From a virus: a stretch of DNA of 55,390 nucleotides. The stretch spans positions 1 to 55,390 of the IMG/VR virus record IMGVR_UViG_3300030329_001437; one strand, given 5' to 3'. A model generated the notes under the pieces. It was not told the origin of the DNA and did not search any database. It saw only the letters and a program-made list of their open reading frames with translations. The translations under genes and the position numbers were made by a program. Below are positions 7,807-18,195 of this stretch, one piece after another (the first letter of the stretch is position 1; each line of letters opens with the position of its first letter).

Positions 7807-8775
7807 ATGACGAGTATATTTAGCGACGAACAACGAGCATCTTTAATGGATTCAATGACTAACCCTGAGTCTAACGCTCGTAAGATGATTGAGCAAAACG
7901 CTGATATCGGTATGTCTCCCGATTTAACTACTGAAATTCTTAATAAGTACGCTACCTACGGAGCTAATACAGGTATTGGAAATATTGGTGGTGGTCCTCT
8001 TGTTGATGCTTTAAACGAACAGTATCGCACTGTTGTTGATAAGCCATTAAGAGCTTCAGTTGGATTGGCAGTACCACAACTTCCAACCATAGCTGAAACA
8101 TTAGATTTAGATAGATTAACAAGTTTAGAAGCTATACAAGAACTGTCAGGATTAGATGCAGCAGATCAATTACAGGTATTGGAAACTCTTGGAGTAGATT
8201 CAGTATCAGAATTAAGCGAGCAACCTGCAGCAGCTTCAGCTGACGCCCCTGAAGATTTCAACACTCCCCCTGTAACAGAAGGGAGAATAGGAATAGATGA
8301 GATGGGAACGGCTCAAGAAGACCAAGATATCGCTTCTCCTACTGATCTTTCAGAACTTGAAGTTGATTCCCGAATGGAAACATTTAAAAAGTTCCTAGAC
8401 GAAAACCCTCTTGTTGCTAAACAATTAGCAGAGTCAGCAGGAGCAGGAATAGGTATTGCAGTAAAAGAGATTGTAGGTCGAGATAAAACTCCCCCAGCAA
8501 TTAGAGCACCGCGACCAAGATTTCAAACTTCAAGAGTCAATGTCCCAACAATAGGAAAAAGTGATGGCGGTACAATCCTTAACCGTAAAATGTTTCTAGG
8601 GGGTGGTGAAATTGATGGTCCTGGAGGCGAGAAAGAAGACTTAGTTCCTATTTGGGCTAGTCCTAACGAATACGTTGTCTCAGCTGACGCTGTGAGACGA
8701 ATGGGAGGTGGCGATCTTCAACAGGGAATCGCGACTCTTGATAAAATAAATTTTGGTGACGAACAGTATGGCTGA
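7807..8775 (+). CDS. Putative virion protein, 322 aa, with SDGG...RKMF motif
   Basis: Acidic protein with helical N-terminal half and a conserved C-terminus: KSDGGTILNRKMFLGGG, then GPGGEKEDLVPIWASPNEYV and a Gly-rich tail. The segment 'G-P-G-x-x-x-D-x-V-P-x-x-x-S-x-x-E-Y-V' recurs at the C-termini of marine phage structural or ejection proteins. No enzyme motif. It is followed by a gene overlapping by eight bases. Likely an internal or tail-associated virion protein. Confidence 0.7.
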   Translation: MTSIFSDEQRASLMDSMTNPESNARKMIEQNADIGMSPDLTTEILNKYATYGANTGIGNIGGGPLVDALNEQYRTVVDKPLRASVGLAVPQLPTIAETLDLDRLTSLEAIQELSGLDAADQLQVLETLGVDSVSELSEQPAAASADAPEDFNTPPVTEGRIGIDEMGTAQEDQDIASPTDLSELEVDSRMETFKKFLDENPLVAKQLAESAGAGIGIAVKEIVGRDKTPPAIRAPRPRFQTSRVNVPTIGKSDGGTILNRKMFLGGGEIDGPGGEKEDLVPIWASPNEYVVSADAVRRMGGGDLQQGIATLDKINFGDEQYG

Positions 8776-10390
8776 AGATCAAACCGCATATAGTTATCAG
8801 GCTCCTGACCAATATATTTACAACCTCTTAACAGGGGGCGGTAATCGTTTTGGTCTACTTCCAGGAGTAGAACAGTATTACGCAAGTCAGTTCCAAAACC
8901 TAGGAGCTGCCGACAGTAGTCCATTTACTTATACAGGTGAGCGTATTGCAGATTTCTCTCCTAGAGAAAAACTTGCAATGGGAATGGCTGACACAGGTAT
9001 TGGTGCATTCCAACCTTATTTTAATCGTGCTGCAGGTTTAAGTGAAGAAGCCCTTGCTACGTTAGCAGGAGGAACTTCTGAAGCAAAAGCACAACTTTTA
9101 CGTTCTCTACAACAAGGAGAAGATTACACTCGTACAGGATTAGATAGAGCCGTAGGTGCAGAAGGCGAGTTTCGTGGCCAGTTGTCTGAGGCTGAACGCC
9201 TAGCTAGAGAAGGACAAGCACTTTCGGATCCGTATCTAAAAGAAGCGATAGGCGAAGCAAGAAGAAGTGTTTCAGATCAACAAGGTTATTTACAAGATGC
9301 ACAGGAGTACACTCGTGCTAGTACGGCAGGGTTTGATCCTTCTTCAATAAGTCAGTATATGGATCCGTATGAGGATCAAGTAGTTCAGCAAGCGATGAAA
9401 GATATTCGTGAATCGCAAGCTAAAAGCGATATTGGACGACGAGCTGGAGAAGTAGGACAAGGAGCTTTCGGAGGCGCAAGATCACGACTTACACAAGAAG
9501 AATCCGATCGTGTAACGGGTCGTGGCTTGATGGATGCTGTCTCTGGAATTCGTAGCCAAGGATTTCAAAGCTCACGAGATGCGGCTATGGGTGAGTTTGG
9601 AAGACAGCGCGGAGCAGAAGCTGCTGCCGCTGGAACTACAGCTGCATTAGGATCTCAAGCAGGAGGCGCAAGATCAGGATTGGCAGGACTTCTTTCCTCT
9701 ATAGGAGGTCAAAGAGGGGCTGGGATGGAAAGATTAGCTTCGAATGTTGCTGGTTTTGGGCAACAAGGGTACGGAGCAGGAATGGGCACTTCGGGGGCAC
9801 TTACGTCAGGAGGGCAACAGCTCTACGGCATGGGGACTGGGGCTTCTTCTGCGTTAAGTGGACTTGCAGGACAACTTGCTGGGGGACAACAGACTGGAGC
9901 AGGAGCAATGCAGGGTTATGCAGCGCAGCTTCCTGGATTAATGCAAGGCGATGTGTCTAATATGATGAATATAGGCGCAATGAACCGAGCCAGAAATCAA
10001 GCTCAGATGGATCTTAATTATCAGAATTTTGTAGGTCAGTACAACTTACCACAACAGCTTATGTCTGGTTACGCAAATTTCTTAACTGGTGCAGGGCCAC
10101 TGGCTGGTGGAACAGGATACTCAGGAACTACGCCACAAAATCCATATGGTACGACTGCAGGCACAGCAGGAGCATTTAACCCTTATGCGACCATGGGAGG
10201 ATATTTCGGTGGTGGAGGTTCAGTAGAGAAAGGCGGTAAGCCGATTCCTGAAGGAAATAAAGGATTAGCTTCCCTCGCTAATAAAGCACCAGACGTAGTG
10301 AGAAAAATGGGATTTAACCCCGCCAGAGCAATGCATGGAGGAATCGCGTCTCGTTTTCCAATGACTTCTCGTAAAATGAGGACTGGCTAG
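8768..10390 (+). CDS. Gly/Ala/Gln-rich putative internal virion protein, 540 aa
   Basis: ATG 8768 (MAEDQTAYSYQ). First 270 residues are helical and charged; residues ~280-430 are low-complexity and very rich in Gly, Ala, Ser and Gln with short hydrophobic turns, as seen in phage ejection proteins that enter the host envelope. The C-terminus has GGYFGGGGSVEKGGKPIPEG and a basic tail. No enzyme motif found. Overlaps neighbours on both sides, consistent with one late operon. Confidence 0.72.
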   Translation: MAEDQTAYSYQAPDQYIYNLLTGGGNRFGLLPGVEQYYASQFQNLGAADSSPFTYTGERIADFSPREKLAMGMADTGIGAFQPYFNRAAGLSEEALATLAGGTSEAKAQLLRSLQQGEDYTRTGLDRAVGAEGEFRGQLSEAERLAREGQALSDPYLKEAIGEARRSVSDQQGYLQDAQEYTRASTAGFDPSSISQYMDPYEDQVVQQAMKDIRESQAKSDIGRRAGEVGQGAFGGARSRLTQEESDRVTGRGLMDAVSGIRSQGFQSSRDAAMGEFGRQRGAEAAAAGTTAALGSQAGGARSGLAGLLSSIGGQRGAGMERLASNVAGFGQQGYGAGMGTSGALTSGGQQLYGMGTGASSALSGLAGQLAGGQQTGAGAMQGYAAQLPGLMQGDVSNMMNIGAMNRARNQAQMDLNYQNFVGQYNLPQQLMSGYANFLTGAGPLAGGTGYSGTTPQNPYGTTAGTAGAFNPYATMGGYFGGGGSVEKGGKPIPEGNKGLASLANKAPDVVRKMGFNPARAMHGGIASRFPMTSRKMRTG

Positions 10391-12729
10391 TGGCCGATAA
10401 TTTCGGATTTAATATAAACGCTGGTCTTGGAGAACTTTTTAAAGCTCCGAACGTAAACCCCGTAGCGAGTCGTCAGTTCGCCCCTGTACAACCTCTTAGG
10501 AGAAAAGAAAAAGACTCTAAGGACGCTATAACGGGGGCTATACTAGGAGCTATTGCCCCTGCTCTAGCTGAAGGCGGTGTCGATCTTTTAGGAAAACTTC
10601 CTGGATTAGAAAAAGTATTATTTCAGAAAGACCCTAAAGCCGCTGAAGAACTTGGAATCACTAGACCTGATGTTGGAGAAGATGCTGATGTGTTAAAAAA
10701 CGTTCGTAAACGATCCTTAGAGGGTCTTTTTAATGAAGGACGACCTCTAACTGACGATCAATATGAAGTGTTTGAAGATAGTGGACTTCTTAGAGATTTA
10801 AGAATTGGCACAGAGGTTGGTATAGATCCTGTTGCAGCAGAAAATTATAAAAGAAAACAACTTGTTGATAAACTTCTTCCTGAAGGCAAACTCCCTAGAC
10901 AAAAAACTTTTCTTGGAAAAGCTCTAACAGAAGGATTAACTTATTTACCTGCTTTAGCCGCTGACGAAGGAGTAAGTGAGTTTATTACTACCGCATCAGG
11001 TACTAAAAAAGTACAAGGAGCGTTAGAAGATACTAAACTTAAAAATTACTTAACAAATATACGAGAGCGTGGTAAAGCTCTAATTGATATAAAAGACTTT
11101 GAACGAAAAACTAGTCATAGTGCAGTGCTTCAAGAAGACGGGACATTCCAACCTATTCAAAGAGAAGTTTTAATATCCCCTGATAAAAATACTCGTTATG
11201 TCATAAGTCAGGGGAATCCTAAAGTAGATTTCGTTTTAGATGAGTTAGGTAAACGTCATACAGTACCCGCAGGTAAAAAGTTTATTCGTGAAGATTTATC
11301 TTTATCTGATACAGAACCTGGAAAACCCAACGATGTAAAATTACTGGCTACAGCAGGGCCAAATAAAGGACTTATTGGGTTCGGTTACGTTCAATACTCT
11401 ACAGGCCCAGAGGGACGTAAAAGTCGTATTGTGTTTAGAGACCCGCTTAACCGTGACGGAGATGACGAAGAAAAAACTAAAGCGTACTTAGATAAAAAAT
11501 ACGGTGATAACTGGGTTCCTTACGACCAAGAATTAGCTGATCTTATGAACGCGGTTAGTGAAACTAAAACAGATCCTCGATTGACATCAATGTACGAAGG
11601 CCGTAGAGATAAAGAAATAGCTTTATTAACAGTAGCTAATGTGGCTTCTGAATTATTACCTATTACGATAGCTGGCGAAAAAGATGCATCTTTACTAACA
11701 GGTGTAGGAAAAGGAGCCAGTATGCTGACTAAATTAAACGAAGAAGTAAAAGGTTTATACAGTATTTTCGAAAGAACTGGTAGATCGGTAGGAGATATTG
11801 TATATCAGCAAGCAGCTAATCCTCAAACAGCGATTAGTATGAACAATCTTCTTTTAGCTAGTAACGCTTACAGTGCAGCAATGTCTCAAGGAACTCCGCA
11901 ACAAAAATCAGATGCAACCGACAATCTTATTAATGCGTTACAACTAGTCCAGAAAAATGCAAAAGCCGAAGGACAAATAGACGATTTCACTGCGATGGAT
12001 CTTAGAGCTGATAAATTTAGAGAAATTTTATTGGCTCAAGGAAAGTTACAAGCTGGACAATTACGATTAGCTTATGCCGCTGCTGCTGCTGATGGTCAAA
12101 CTGGAACTTCTCTTTCTGATGCAGATATTACAAATTATTTAGCTCAACTTGGGTTTGGTTTAAACGATGCACAATCTATAGGATTGAAAATAGCTGGTTT
12201 CGTAAAAAACAGTTTTCAAACTTTTGACGGAGGAGAGTTTAGACTATACGCTAATACTTCAAGAACTCATGATCCGTTAATTGATATTGCAGTACAAGAT
12301 GACTTGATTGCAGGGGCTTTTTTGAATGAAAGTACCGATGATCTTAAAGCGTTAAGAGACCCAGAAAAAACGCAAGCGGAAAAAGAAGAAGCAGCAAGTA
12401 GGATTAGAAAAAGAATTGCTTCAAAAGCTCCTAATGCTGTAGGTGATTTCTTTTACGATAGAGAAAATCAACGTTTTCGTTATATAACGATATTAGAGCG
12501 ACTAGGTAAACTAGCAGAGTCTGACCATATTGGTTATAAACTGCTCTATGACAGGTATTTCGGAAAACCAAACGCGAAAGGTGTTCGGACAGGAGGCTTA
12601 TTCCAGCACTATGGAATTACTGAAGACGAAATAAACCTTGTATCAGACCCTGAATCGGTGGGTGTTGACGGTCGTATAATAGATCAACCACCCAGTGGAT
12701 TCAAATTAAGAATTCGACAACCACTATAA
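10390..12729 (+). CDS. Large virion/ejection protein, 779 aa
   Basis: GTG start at 10390 shares its G with the preceding TAG. N-terminus includes a hydrophobic Gly/Ala helix (AITGAILGAIAPALAEG, residues ~46-62). The remainder is long, charged and mostly helical without Cys, with segments such as FVLDELGKRHTVPAGKKF that hint at a beta domain around residues 275-330. Size and place, between a Gly-rich protein and a 1193-residue protein, fit an internal virion protein. No known enzyme domain recognised. Confidence 0.72.
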   Translation: MADNFGFNINAGLGELFKAPNVNPVASRQFAPVQPLRRKEKDSKDAITGAILGAIAPALAEGGVDLLGKLPGLEKVLFQKDPKAAEELGITRPDVGEDADVLKNVRKRSLEGLFNEGRPLTDDQYEVFEDSGLLRDLRIGTEVGIDPVAAENYKRKQLVDKLLPEGKLPRQKTFLGKALTEGLTYLPALAADEGVSEFITTASGTKKVQGALEDTKLKNYLTNIRERGKALIDIKDFERKTSHSAVLQEDGTFQPIQREVLISPDKNTRYVISQGNPKVDFVLDELGKRHTVPAGKKFIREDLSLSDTEPGKPNDVKLLATAGPNKGLIGFGYVQYSTGPEGRKSRIVFRDPLNRDGDDEEKTKAYLDKKYGDNWVPYDQELADLMNAVSETKTDPRLTSMYEGRRDKEIALLTVANVASELLPITIAGEKDASLLTGVGKGASMLTKLNEEVKGLYSIFERTGRSVGDIVYQQAANPQTAISMNNLLLASNAYSAAMSQGTPQQKSDATDNLINALQLVQKNAKAEGQIDDFTAMDLRADKFREILLAQGKLQAGQLRLAYAAAAADGQTGTSLSDADITNYLAQLGFGLNDAQSIGLKIAGFVKNSFQTFDGGEFRLYANTSRTHDPLIDIAVQDDLIAGAFLNESTDDLKALRDPEKTQAEKEEAASRIRKRIASKAPNAVGDFFYDRENQRFRYITILERLGKLAESDHIGYKLLYDRYFGKPNAKGVRTGGLFQHYGITEDEINLVSDPESVGVDGRIIDQPPSGFKLRIRQPL

Positions 12730-15700
12730 TGACACAAGTAACTCAATTACCTTCTATTTTTCAAACGCAAGATTTTGTTAATTGGAGTAATTCGTTAAAA
12801 AAAGAACCTCCAATAAGAACAGATGAAGCGGGTAACGAACTAGCAAGGTCTAACTACACCATTGGAGAAATATTAGCTGACGACCCTGTTCGGCTTGAAT
12901 CGTTTCTACAGTCTGAATATATATTGCAACAAGCAGAACAAGGTAATGAAGAAGCTCTTTCTTTACGAGATAATCTTGATATAGATACAGCAAACGCAAT
13001 GCAAGACTACTTAGGACGTTATGTCTACGATATACAAGAACTTACTCCTATGGAGCCTCTTAAAACACAGCCTACACAGCGTCAGATTCCTATTCCTGGA
13101 AGAACAGCTGCGACAGTGATTCCTGTAGTTTCTGATGAAACTGATTATTCAGGACTTACTGAATCTTTAATGAGTGAGGAAGATAGAAAAGAGCTGGCAG
13201 ACTTCGGACTTAATCCCAACCGTATCTTTGATAAAGATAACGAAGATAAATGGTCTAGATATCTGCTTTCAATTCCTGAAATACTTAGTACAGAACAAAT
13301 TGAAACAGGGGAAACTGTATCTTTCCCAGACGCGGTAAAGGCGTTGTTGCCTAATAAAGATGATCCTTGGAGAGCTAAAGCAGCTTTCTTTCCTATAGAA
13401 ATGACTCCTTTCGAAGCTGAAAGGCTTCTACAAAATGACTTTCCCAATATAAAAGCTAGATATATAAACCCACATGATCCTGGAATGGGGATTGCAGTAT
13501 CTGTTCCTAAAGAAGGAGCAACTGCAACAGTAGGCCCAGATGGAAGAGTAGTTCCCGCTGAAAAAGAATGGGTTGCTTTACGGCCTCAGTTCGGATATGA
13601 GATGTTAAGTGAAGAAGTCCTTACCGCAATCGCCCAAGAAATGACAGGAATCATGATGGAAGGCGGTATGTATAAAGGACTGCAAAAAATATTTAAACGA
13701 GGTCTAAGAGAAAGCGGGGAATATCTTGCTAGACAAGGTTCTATTCCAGGAAAACTAGGTCGAGGAATGCTGTCTGCGGGGGCTATAGGAATCTCAGCAG
13801 GTATGGGAAGATTTTTACAACTAGCATACGGTAAAGGTGCTGGTATCAATAATATTGATGCGAAAAGAGCTTTTGAGGATGCAGGGTTAGCCACCGCTTT
13901 AGCAGGATCTAGTGCCGCAGTAATTGGCTCTACTATGGGTCTTTTATCTTCAGGTTGGGGTGCGCTCACTGGCTCTAATATACCAAAAGAACTTTTAGCT
14001 GAAATACAATCTACGATTGGTAGAGTAAAAACCGCTAAAAAACAACCTGAATTTTCTAATGAGGAATTAGTAGAAAGAACTAAAACTGCAGCACAAGCAG
14101 TTGGTGAAGGTTTAAGTGACGTTGATCGAGCTACTCCTCAAACATCTTTACGATATCAACCTACTCTAGGAGAAGAAACTCAAAGTGATTTCCTCAAAGC
14201 ATTAGAAATAGAGCTTTTTAGTGCTGTTTATCCTACAGATAAAGGCCGACAACTATATGATGCTATTTATGAAAACAATGCAGAAGTAACAGAACTTTTT
14301 TGGAAAGAACTTCAAAAAGACGCAGACTTAATACCTGAAGGAGTGACTTTTGCAGACTTCCAGGATTTTTTCAAAGCACAGCGGGAAGCCTATGTTAGCC
14401 GAGCGAGAGAGGCTGCTGAACTAAGAAAAATTGAACTTGAAAAAGGAGTTAAATTAGAAGACCTTCTTACAGACGAAGATCCCTTAGAAATGCTTACAGT
14501 AGACGAGCTAGGCTCAACTTTCAGACGAGGCGTTGAGGGTGGGGGAATTGTTTATAAACGAACTAGTCCTGAGTTTCTTAAAATATATGACGACCAGTAT
14601 GTCGCAGCTAGGGACGAAGTAGGTCGACAAGTAGATAAATTAGCTAATATAAAATATGATGAGGCAGGTCAGTCTAGTGAGCTGATTCAGCCTACATTCC
14701 AGAGTATATTCGGTGTAGGAGACGCTTCTGATCAAATTATTAGAGATTTGGGAGATGTTGAAGCTTCCGCTGAAATAAAGAAACTGATGCCTATGCGTGA
14801 CGGTATTAGTGCTGTTAGGCAACTAATAGGTTCTTTGAAAGATAAAGAAGGAAATGAAATTCCTTTAACCGATTATAATTACGGACAGTTGACAGGAATG
14901 TATAATTCTTTAAACACTTTGTTCATTTCTAATCCTAGTCGTGCCGTAAGAACCTCAGTAGATAAACTAAGAACCGCTGTTGAAACCCAGATGGACGATC
15001 TTCTTACAGTAGAGGCGAGAAGAAGATTACAAGCAAAAGAAATTTTTAGTCCGACTCCTGAGCAACTTCAAAAAGAATTAACGACTCTAGTAGGGCCGCT
15101 TAGAGAAGCGCAACAAAAACTTATGGCTTTTTCTGAGGGAATTGAACGTAAATGGTTGAAAGAATTTGTTGCGAAAGATCCTATAGAGATGGCTAACACT
15201 ATTTTATCTTCATCACCTAAACAAGTAACAGATCTATTAGATCAAATCTATAAATCCCCTGATTCGATTGTTCGACTAGGCAACCTTAGACAAATGGTTA
15301 TTGAGAATATTCGCACAACGATGGGCAACATGCCTTTGAAAGAACAAAATATAGCGTGGAAAGAATTCCTAGAAGAAAACGAAGGACAATTAAAAGCCTT
15401 ATTTCCTGAGTCTGATTTTTTAAAACTTACAGATTTCAGTAAAGTACAAGATGAAGCTCTGCAAGAGATTAACAGAGTTACTGAAAGTATGAAAGAATTA
15501 CAAGAAGAATTAGGTCAATCCCCTGTTAATTTTATTAAAGACTTCTTATTAGCTGGAAAGTCTGGAAGAGCTACTGGTGAAGTAGATATGAAATTAAATG
15601 ATTTGCGTAAGTTTATTGACCAGAACCCAGAAGTGCAGCCTTATGTGAATGCTTTAGTTAAAAATTTCATGCGAGATAATTTTGAGATGATGAGGCTTGA

Positions 15701-16310
15701 GGAAGGCAATATTTTTGAAACAGGGGCGTTTAAACAAAACGAGTTCATTAGTTTTATAGATGAACAAATGAAACCTGGAGCTGAAGGCACTCAAAAACTA
15801 GGTCTTCTTTTCGGAAAATTAATGGGTAGAGAAGAAGGAATGCAATATGCTAAAGATCTAAGGATGCTGGGTAAAATCTTAGATCGTGGTGTTAACCGTA
15901 GTCCTAGGGGTCGATTGGCTCAAGGATTAGTAGGCAAACAATCAATCGAAGATTATTTAGAAGAATCAACATACGCTATAAAGTTTTTTATTCCTCCTCT
16001 AACTCAAACAGGCCGAAGAATCACAGCTTTTATGTTAGGGTTTCGTCAGAAAGCAAGAAGCGATATTCTTGAAATATTAGCTGACCCTTCAAAAATAAAA
16101 CCTTTGATGGATAATCTTGACAAACAGATTTCGCGTCGAGAGTTTTTTAAAATTATCGGTGGTTTAGCTGCAGGTAGACAAGTGAATATTGGAAGTGAAA
16201 CTGAAGAAGATAAGTATGATAGAGCTGTTAAATCAGTGCGAGGGGAAGCTAAAGGAATTCTTGATGTGCTTGAAGAAGCGTTTAGCCAGCCTGTGGATGT
16301 AACATTATGA
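12729..16310 (+). CDS. Very large internal virion/ejection protein, 1193 aa
   Basis: The largest gene of the window; ATG 12729 overlaps the previous stop (TAATG). N-terminal ~290 residues mixed; residues ~340-420 carry two hydrophobic Gly/Ala segments (SAGAIGISAGMGRF and ALAGSSAAVIGSTMG) that could cross a membrane; the rest is a long run of charged helices. This plan (huge, helical, with a membrane-insertion region) resembles internal core/ejection proteins of podoviruses. I saw no convincing lytic transglycosylase or peptidase motif. Function inferred from size, composition and context. Confidence 0.75.
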   Translation: MTQVTQLPSIFQTQDFVNWSNSLKKEPPIRTDEAGNELARSNYTIGEILADDPVRLESFLQSEYILQQAEQGNEEALSLRDNLDIDTANAMQDYLGRYVYDIQELTPMEPLKTQPTQRQIPIPGRTAATVIPVVSDETDYSGLTESLMSEEDRKELADFGLNPNRIFDKDNEDKWSRYLLSIPEILSTEQIETGETVSFPDAVKALLPNKDDPWRAKAAFFPIEMTPFEAERLLQNDFPNIKARYINPHDPGMGIAVSVPKEGATATVGPDGRVVPAEKEWVALRPQFGYEMLSEEVLTAIAQEMTGIMMEGGMYKGLQKIFKRGLRESGEYLARQGSIPGKLGRGMLSAGAIGISAGMGRFLQLAYGKGAGINNIDAKRAFEDAGLATALAGSSAAVIGSTMGLLSSGWGALTGSNIPKELLAEIQSTIGRVKTAKKQPEFSNEELVERTKTAAQAVGEGLSDVDRATPQTSLRYQPTLGEETQSDFLKALEIELFSAVYPTDKGRQLYDAIYENNAEVTELFWKELQKDADLIPEGVTFADFQDFFKAQREAYVSRAREAAELRKIELEKGVKLEDLLTDEDPLEMLTVDELGSTFRRGVEGGGIVYKRTSPEFLKIYDDQYVAARDEVGRQVDKLANIKYDEAGQSSELIQPTFQSIFGVGDASDQIIRDLGDVEASAEIKKLMPMRDGISAVRQLIGSLKDKEGNEIPLTDYNYGQLTGMYNSLNTLFISNPSRAVRTSVDKLRTAVETQMDDLLTVEARRRLQAKEIFSPTPEQLQKELTTLVGPLREAQQKLMAFSEGIERKWLKEFVAKDPIEMANTILSSSPKQVTDLLDQIYKSPDSIVRLGNLRQMVIENIRTTMGNMPLKEQNIAWKEFLEENEGQLKALFPESDFLKLTDFSKVQDEALQEINRVTESMKELQEELGQSPVNFIKDFLLAGKSGRATGEVDMKLNDLRKFIDQNPEVQPYVNALVKNFMRDNFEMMRLEEGNIFETGAFKQNEFISFIDEQMKPGAEGTQKLGLLFGKLMGREEGMQYAKDLRMLGKILDRGVNRSPRGRLAQGLVGKQSIEDYLEESTYAIKFFIPPLTQTGRRITAFMLGFRQKARSDILEILADPSKIKPLMDNLDKQISRREFFKIIGGLAAGRQVNIGSETEEDKYDRAVKSVRGEAKGILDVLEEAFSQPVDVTL

Positions 16311-17764
16311 AAATACAAGTATACGAAGCACCTATGCCTACTATTGAGTCTCCCGTAGAAATGTCTGACGGTGGCAATGTTAAATCTCGCAAGATGTTTA
16401 GAGGAGGCATAGGGGGTTACGAACTTCCTGAAAATCTGCAAGAACTTATTGGTTATGCCCCAGATAAAAAAATCACTACGGAACAAAACTTAAACCCTGT
16501 AACAATAGATGAAACAGGGTTAACTCTTTCACCTGCTCAAACTGCACAGGAAGTCAGAGCAACAATACCGCCTAAACCTAAAAGAAGCGATCCTAAATAT
16601 CAGTTTGGACCATGGTCAGGTAAAAAAGGCATGGACGCCTATAAACGTGATTTATATCATTGGACAGAAAACTATGCTGGTCCAGGAACCATCGAGATTC
16701 CTGAATTTCCTGGGTCTGGACAAAACGTACCTGTAGACACTTCTGATCAAACTGAAACTACGGAAACAGTCCCAGCAGAAGAAGTAGTACAGCAAACTGT
16801 TGAAGAATTAATTGCAGAAGGAACACTTACCCCTGAACAAATACAAGGGTTGATAGATGAGGGAGGTTTAACAAAAGAAAATGTTCTTTCTATATTAGAA
16901 GGAGGTTTTCAGTTTTCTGAAGAACAATACGCTCAACTTTTTGAACAAGGACTGTTAACACGGGATGAGATTGCAACTCTTGTAGACGAGGCTATTGCAG
17001 CTTCGCAAGAAACAGGAGAGACGGAACTTAGCGAAGAAGAAATTGCAGAAATTGCAGCTAGTTCTGGCATGACTGAAGATCAAATAAACGAGCTTATCTC
17101 TCAACAGATTGGCGGTCAGGACATGAGCCAATTTGTAACGCAGCCTCAGTTACAAGAACAAATTTCAGGACTAGAAGGACTGTTTCAGAACTATCTAACA
17201 CCTGAACAGCTACAAGGCTATTTAGACGAGCAAGGAGCTGGTTACGATCAAACGATTCAAGAACTTCAAGGTAAACTAGGCACGTTGGAACAACAGTATC
17301 AAGACGTAACTTCTCAGTACGAAGCAGATGCGGTACAAAACCAAATCGATCAAACTAAAGATGATCTCAATACTTATTTTGCTAGTGCTGCTCCTACTGG
17401 TCCACGAACAGGATCTACGTCACAGTTTAAATCTGGGGCTTCATTCCTTCCTGGAGGTAGCCCGATGGCTAACTTAATAGGGATGCAGAGAGAAGGACAA
17501 GGACAAGACCCGTTTAGCACTTACTTAAAAACATTTACCCCTAGTTATTCGGATTATGATGCACCGTTTACTGCAGAAGAGTATGGTAGTCGAAACCAAC
17601 CACTTCTAGGAACACAGTATTCTAACCCGTTTACTGGTGGAGCTTCCTACACCGGAGCGAACGGTGGACAAGTTTCATCCAACGGAATTATGGATCTCAC
17701 GAACTTTGATACGAATGTTCAACCTTTTCAAAATGCTTTTAGACCGAATAAACCAAGGACGTAA
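16307..17764 (+). CDS. Putative virion protein, 485 aa, acidic helical repeats
   Basis: Begins four bases inside the previous gene (ATGA). N-terminus has MSDGGNVKSRKMFRGG, nearly the same motif as in the 322-residue protein encoded at 7807. Residues ~160-260 are acidic imperfect repeats of the type LTPEQIQGLIDEG / LTRDEIATLVDEA, then a coiled coil (residues ~280-365) and a Ser/Gly-rich C-terminus containing GANGGQVSSNGI. Probably structural, perhaps a linker or core protein. Not recognised by family name. Confidence 0.7.
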   Translation: MKIQVYEAPMPTIESPVEMSDGGNVKSRKMFRGGIGGYELPENLQELIGYAPDKKITTEQNLNPVTIDETGLTLSPAQTAQEVRATIPPKPKRSDPKYQFGPWSGKKGMDAYKRDLYHWTENYAGPGTIEIPEFPGSGQNVPVDTSDQTETTETVPAEEVVQQTVEELIAEGTLTPEQIQGLIDEGGLTKENVLSILEGGFQFSEEQYAQLFEQGLLTRDEIATLVDEAIAASQETGETELSEEEIAEIAASSGMTEDQINELISQQIGGQDMSQFVTQPQLQEQISGLEGLFQNYLTPEQLQGYLDEQGAGYDQTIQELQGKLGTLEQQYQDVTSQYEADAVQNQIDQTKDDLNTYFASAAPTGPRTGSTSQFKSGASFLPGGSPMANLIGMQREGQGQDPFSTYLKTFTPSYSDYDAPFTAEEYGSRNQPLLGTQYSNPFTGGASYTGANGGQVSSNGIMDLTNFDTNVQPFQNAFRPNKPRT

Positions 17765-17769
17765 TTATT

Positions 17770-18195
17770 ATGATGCCTATTAACCCACCAGAGAATAGAT
17801 TAGATCAAATGAGAGCCGCTATGCCTCAGAACACGGCCCCTATGCCTATGGGAGGCAACCAAACTCCCTTGAATACTCCCCCCGTAGGCTCTATGCCTCC
17901 TCCCCCACCTGCAGGGGGAGGCGGTCCTCAAATGGTTTCAGCCGCGCCTATGGGAACTGACGCTATGCCAGCAGAGGACAACACCCGTTTAGATGATCTT
18001 TTAGGTTCTGTTGCAAGCGAAGAAATGATGACTCCTGAAGAGATAGCGATGGAAGGAGAAGCTGGTTTAGATATAGCAGGAGGCCTCGCAGAAGCCGCTT
18101 TGAATTTTTCTGGGTCTATTTCTGGTGCTAAAGCAGAATTAGAATCAGCGTTAGCTCAACTAGATGCAATGGAGATGGCAGAAGGACTAGCGTAA
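17770..18195 (+). CDS. Pro/Met/Gly-rich small virion-region protein, 141 aa
   Basis: First 60 residues are low complexity (MPMGGNQTPLNTPPVGSM and a Pro run PPPPPAGGGGP); the C-terminal half is an Ala/Glu-rich acidic helix. Last gene of the rightward virion block; its stop overlaps the stop end of the convergent helicase gene by nine bases. No known domain. A second ATG lies one codon downstream. Confidence 0.65.
   Translation: MMPINPPENRLDQMRAAMPQNTAPMPMGGNQTPLNTPPVGSMPPPPPAGGGGPQMVSAAPMGTDAMPAEDNTRLDDLLGSVASEEMMTPEEIAMEGEAGLDIAGGLAEAALNFSGSISGAKAELESALAQLDAMEMAEGLA

Noticed and set aside
13145-13969. Reverse frames of 100 and 127 codons inside the 1193-residue gene
   Set aside because: No ribosome site, biased Ser/Ile composition typical of antisense frames; the forward gene has a consistent overlap structure.
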